A stretch of DNA of 64,000 nucleotides, taken from the NCBI GenBank assembly GCA_013215285.1, contig JABSRD010000008.1:33406-97405 (forward strand), given 5' to 3'. Origin of the DNA: Candidatus Nitrosopumilus sp. (GTDB lineage Archaea > Thermoproteota > Nitrososphaeria > Nitrososphaerales > Nitrosopumilaceae). The translations under genes were made by a program, and so were the position numbers. Positions 60,531 to 64,000 of the stretch are shown piece by piece; the stretch's first letter is position 1, and each line of letters opens with the position of its first letter. Below the pieces are notes generated by a model that saw only the letters and a list, made by a program, of their open reading frames with translations, was not told where the DNA came from and did no database searches.

Positions 60531-60952
60531 TGTTTCACCACCTTATTTTTTGATTTTTTTGCGATTGGAAGTATAATGACTTGAATCAAGTCACCATCAC
60601 CTAAGTCAAGTGCATTACGCTCTGCCTCAGGAATTGAGATTCTGCCATTACTGCTAATGGTGGTTTTGTAAGCACCCCAATTCATGAAGGAGGGAAGTAG
60701 TTGGCCGATAGAAAACATAGTATCCATGCTTTTACTTTGCATTGATGTCACATTTTCCATCATGTTAGATTGAGTTTGTTTAGTACTGTCAAAAACTCCT
60801 TTTAGGATTTCTAAGGGATTGAATGTTTGACTAGTTTGATTTGTCATCAAAGAGCCAAAGTTTTTCATAAATTCTTCTTGAGCACGTCCACTTTTTTGAA
60901 TCCAAGATTTAAACATCTCAGAAGGGTCATATAGGTTTTGATTACCACTCAT
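60527..60952 (-). CDS. PHA-associated protein with C-terminal AbrB/SpoVT-like domain
   Basis: YKTTISSNGRISIPEAERNALDLGDGDLIQVIIL swapped-hairpin signature. Confidence 0.8.
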   Translation of the reverse strand: MSGNQNLYDPSEMFKSWIQKSGRAQEEFMKNFGSLMTNQTSQTFNPLEILKGVFDSTKQTQSNMMENVTSMQSKSMDTMFSIGQLLPSFMNWGAYKTTISSNGRISIPEAERNALDLGDGDLIQVIILPIAKKSKNKVVKQ

Positions 60953-60978
60953 TGGTATTAGTAGGGAATTAGAGTTAT

Positions 60979-61839
60979 TTAAACACGATCATTTTGGAGA
61001 AAGTTCAGCACTATAGATGAAAAAGTGACAGGATCTTGTACATATGGAGTATGCCCACAATCATCCATTCGATAAAATTTGCAATCTTTGATTGAAGAAA
61101 CAAATTCATCCAAATGTTCAATTGGAATAACAGGATCTTTAGCCCCCCAAATTATCAGAGTTTGAGTAATAATAGATTGAAGTTTTGCAGTAATTACTTC
61201 AGCATTTTTTAATCCAAGTATAGTTGACATGAATGCAAGTTTTGCATTAGGTAATTGCATTCGTTCTACAAATTCATTAACAACCTTGATATCAATATTT
61301 TTTCCAGAACATTCCATCAATTCAAATGCATTTTTTGCACTTTGTTCACTTGGATATAATGCTGCCATAATATATGCATCAAGTGCTGGCGTAGATTGTT
61401 TCATAATACCAGAAGGCGAAACCAAAATAAGTTTTTTAACATTGTCTGGATGTGAAGCAGTGTATTCAGCAGATATTTGCCCACCTAATGAAGAACCGAT
61501 CAAGTAAGGACGTACAATATTTGACGCAGTGAAAAATTTTTCAAAAAATTCAGAAAAGAATTCAGGAGTATAATCTACAAGTGGTTTATCACTATAACCA
61601 AATCCAATTAGATCAGGAACTATTACACGATATTTGTTATTAAAAAGGGGAATTACAGGATCCCATCTTTCTGCAGATGCACCTAAACCATGAAGTAGTA
61701 CAAGTGTTTCTTTAGAATCTCCAGATTCAAGATAACGAATCTTACTTTCATCAACTTGAAGAAATTTTTCTTTCATCATTTTAGCGTCAATGATTCTCAC
61801 TAGATAAGTTTTAGTTAATTTAGCGATCAAATAATACAT
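60979..61839 (-). CDS. alpha/beta hydrolase
   Basis: LVLLHGLGASAERWDPVIPLF, LIGSSLGGQIS, DCGHTPYVQDP. Confidence 0.92.
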   Translation of the reverse strand: MYYLIAKLTKTYLVRIIDAKMMKEKFLQVDESKIRYLESGDSKETLVLLHGLGASAERWDPVIPLFNNKYRVIVPDLIGFGYSDKPLVDYTPEFFSEFFEKFFTASNIVRPYLIGSSLGGQISAEYTASHPDNVKKLILVSPSGIMKQSTPALDAYIMAALYPSEQSAKNAFELMECSGKNIDIKVVNEFVERMQLPNAKLAFMSTILGLKNAEVITAKLQSIITQTLIIWGAKDPVIPIEHLDEFVSSIKDCKFYRMDDCGHTPYVQDPVTFSSIVLNFLQNDRV

Positions 61840-61910
61840 AATTTTTCAAAATTTTTAAACATCTAATTGTAATATCTACATTTTTTAAGATCAATAACAG
61901 TCAAAATAAT

Positions 61911-62342
61911 ATGTTAAAGAAAAAAATTTCAAGGATTTTAGTTCCATTAGATGGTTCAAAAAACTCTCAAAGAGGACTTGAAATGGCAATTACATTAGCA
62001 AGATATTGTGGTGCAATCATCACCGGAGTCTATTCAATTTATGCGCCACCACATTCAGAATTTATAGGCGTAGGATCAGTTGAAAAATCACTAAATATAC
62101 AAGTTAAAAAAATTTTGGAAAATGCAAAGATATTAGCTGCTCAAAATGGGATTGTGTTTAAAGAAAAAATAGTACGAGGTGAAATTGGATACAATATCAT
62201 CAAACTTGCACATGGAAAAGGAAATTTTGACATGATCGTTATTGGTTCTCGTGGAAGAAGTTCTACAAAAGAAATGTTTTTTGGAAGTGTTTCAAATTAC
62301 GTCATACACACATCTAAAATTCCGGTAGTTATTGTAAAATAG
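61911..62342 (+). CDS. universal stress protein (UspA family)
   Basis: RILVPLDGSKNSQRGLEMAI, IVIGSRGRSSTKEMFFGSVSNYVIHTSKIPVVIV. Confidence 0.94.
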   Translation: MLKKKISRILVPLDGSKNSQRGLEMAITLARYCGAIITGVYSIYAPPHSEFIGVGSVEKSLNIQVKKILENAKILAAQNGIVFKEKIVRGEIGYNIIKLAHGKGNFDMIVIGSRGRSSTKEMFFGSVSNYVIHTSKIPVVIVK

Positions 62343-62347
62343 TTTAA

Positions 62348-62800
62348 TTATAATCCGTGTTTTTTAAAATATTTTTGATGGTATTCTTCTGCAGGGTAAA
62401 AAATAGGAGCAGCGATAATTTGAGTAACAACTGGGGCATTATATTGTGTAGATTCATCTAATGCTTGTTTTGATTTTTCAGCAACCTCTTTTTGCTCATC
62501 ATCATGATAAAAAATTGCTGAGCGATATTGAATTCCAACATCAGGGCCTTGGCGATTTAGGGTGGTAGGATTATGATTATTCCAAAATACATCTAAAAGT
62601 TTTTCAAAAGAAATTTCATCAGGATTGTATTCTACCTCTACAGCTTCTGCATGTCCTGTTTTATCAGTACATACCTCCTCATAAGTAGGATCAGATAATT
62701 GGCCTCCAATGTATCCCACTTTGGTTGATGTGACTCCTTTAGTTTTACTGAGTAAATCCTCAACATGCCAGAAACAACCAGCACCAAATGTTGCTTTCAA
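62348..62800 (-). CDS. msrA: peptide methionine sulfoxide reductase MsrA
   Basis: GAGCFWHVEDLLSKTKGVTSTKVGYIGG. Confidence 0.96.
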   Translation of the reverse strand: MKATFGAGCFWHVEDLLSKTKGVTSTKVGYIGGQLSDPTYEEVCTDKTGHAEAVEVEYNPDEISFEKLLDVFWNNHNPTTLNRQGPDVGIQYRSAIFYHDDEQKEVAEKSKQALDESTQYNAPVVTQIIAAPIFYPAEEYHQKYFKKHGL

Positions 62801-62850
62801 TTTAATTTAGATAAAAGGTTACCAGATTAAAACTATTTGTTGAGTTGAAA

Positions 62851-63810
62851 TTAATTAATAGTGATAATTCCATTTTGGATAAGAAATTTCAAAGAGTTTA
62901 CAAATTCATTTTCTGAAATTAGATTTTGTGACCACCAATGGGCATTATTACGAATCCAATCAGGAATTTCATCTTCAGATATATTTCCAGAAGAAGTAAT
63001 ATTTGGAATCATTATAATATTATTTTCTAGCATAAAGTCAATTCCAGATATAAAAGCAGAGTCAGTGATGGCGCCAGTTGCCCACAATTCAGCATTATTG
63101 CGAATCCAGTCAGGTACAAGGATTGGATCAGAGTATCCTAAAATATTGTGAATTGAAATTCCAGGGAATTGTGAATCAAACCAAGATTTGTAACTTTGTT
63201 CATCATTATATCTATCAATATAATATTGAGGAGTTTTGTCAAGAGCAGGAAAATTTGGAATTATAAGTTTTAGAGTATCAAAAGTAGATGATGGTGTAAG
63301 GATTTGTTCAGATGTTGGTTCAGATGTTGGTTCAGATGTTGGTTCAGATGTTGGTTCAGATGTTGGTTCAGATGTTGGTTCAGAAACAGTAGATGTGGAT
63401 TCTTTGTATTCAAAAGTTTTTTCAATACTATGATTTTCAGAAGTGACTTTGATTGGATAAATTCCATAAGTAGACCAAGTACCGCCACCAATAGTTAAAG
63501 TGGTGGAGAAAGAACCATCAGAATTTGCTACAGCAGAACCCAACATCACAAAAGTGGATTTGGCAGGATTAAAAATCACAATACTGACATTAGGAAAATC
63601 TAGTTCCGAAGTAACATGTCCAGATATAGTTAAAGTATCGCCTTCATAATACACAGAACGATCTGTTGTAAAATTATCTACAGTTCCAAATGCAGGTAAA
63701 GTACCTAGAGGAATTAAAAGTAATAGAAAGAAAATTATAGTACTGTAATTCATATTCAAAAACAAATTTTTTACATAATTAAAGAATTTGCCAAATTGTT
63801 TAATTAACAT
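62851..63810 (-). CDS. secreted protein with SEPT repeats and two WIRNNAxWW domains
   Basis: Signal peptide; (SEPT)n; VPDWIRNNAELWATGAITDSAFISGIDFMLENNIIMIP / IPDWIRNNAHWWSQNLISENEFVNSLKFLIQNGIITI. Confidence 0.85.
   Translation of the reverse strand: MLIKQFGKFFNYVKNLFLNMNYSTIIFFLLLLIPLGTLPAFGTVDNFTTDRSVYYEGDTLTISGHVTSELDFPNVSIVIFNPAKSTFVMLGSAVANSDGSFSTTLTIGGGTWSTYGIYPIKVTSENHSIEKTFEYKESTSTVSEPTSEPTSEPTSEPTSEPTSEPTSEQILTPSSTFDTLKLIIPNFPALDKTPQYYIDRYNDEQSYKSWFDSQFPGISIHNILGYSDPILVPDWIRNNAELWATGAITDSAFISGIDFMLENNIIMIPNITSSGNISEDEIPDWIRNNAHWWSQNLISENEFVNSLKFLIQNGIITIN
63307..63384. repeat. 12-bp tandem repeat (ttcagatgttgg)x6.5
   Basis: Read directly; encodes SEPTSEPT on minus strand. Confidence 0.97.
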
Positions 63811-64000
63811 CAGTGAATATTTCTACAACTTTTTTGGCCAAAATTTCAATATTGACAGTGGGTTCTGCAGATATCAATAATAGAATTTTGGTGATAGGGA
63901 ATGGAAAACTTACTAAAACTGCCTTATCTCGTCTGGCAGCAAGATAATTTATTGGGCCCAAACTTTCATCAAATTCCTTTCGAATAGATGTCTTTGAAAC
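63800..64000 (-). CDS. partial CDS, paralogue-like of 57988..58380
   Basis: VSKTSIRKEFDESLGPINYLAARRDKAVLVSFPFPITKILLLISAEPTVNIEILAKKVVEIFTDVN*, open to right edge. Confidence 0.7.
   Translation of the reverse strand, partial: VSKTSIRKEFDESLGPINYLAARRDKAVLVSFPFPITKILLLISAEPTVNIEILAKKVVEIFTDVN

Noticed and set aside
63307-63384. Possible CRISPR array
   Set aside because: 12-bp head-to-tail repeat with no spacers, inside a coding frame.
63236-63498. CWFR/SDVG repeat ORFs on both strands at the 12-bp repeat
   Set aside because: Alternative-frame readings of the (SEPT)n minisatellite; repetitiveness is forced by the DNA repeat.

Overview
AT-rich archaeal chromosome window, most consistent with a marine Nitrososphaeria/Thaumarchaeota (Nitrosopumilus-like) genome. 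Support: TFB, PolB, a Hef-type helicase, an Nre repair protein, methylmalonyl-CoA mutase/epimerase/MeaB genes (3HP/4HB-type carbon metabolism), class III PHA synthase and TrmB-type regulators. Most of the window is housekeeping genes. Accessory parts: (i) a divergent type IV pilus-like locus (about 1.1-12.3 kb) with four pilin-like proteins, a large Ig-like surface protein, a multi-zinc-ribbon protein, a secretion ATPase and two TadC-like membrane proteins; (ii) a regulator-rich, partly decayed zone (12.4-17.5 kb); (iii) a small-gene island with Zn-finger/HNH-like ORFs and a 30-bp direct repeat (27-28.7 kb); (iv) a broken giant surface protein with DGT-type repeats (36.5-39.7 kb); (v) a PHA locus (58.4-61 kb). 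The most unusual observations are the many interrupted reading frames (in-frame stops and single-base shifts, several in homopolymers) and a four-copy TTAG-N6-CTAA array upstream of a small membrane protein at 48.0 kb. All calls come from reading the sequence and ORF translations; no database search was run. No rRNA, convincing tRNA, CRISPR array or transposase was recognised.
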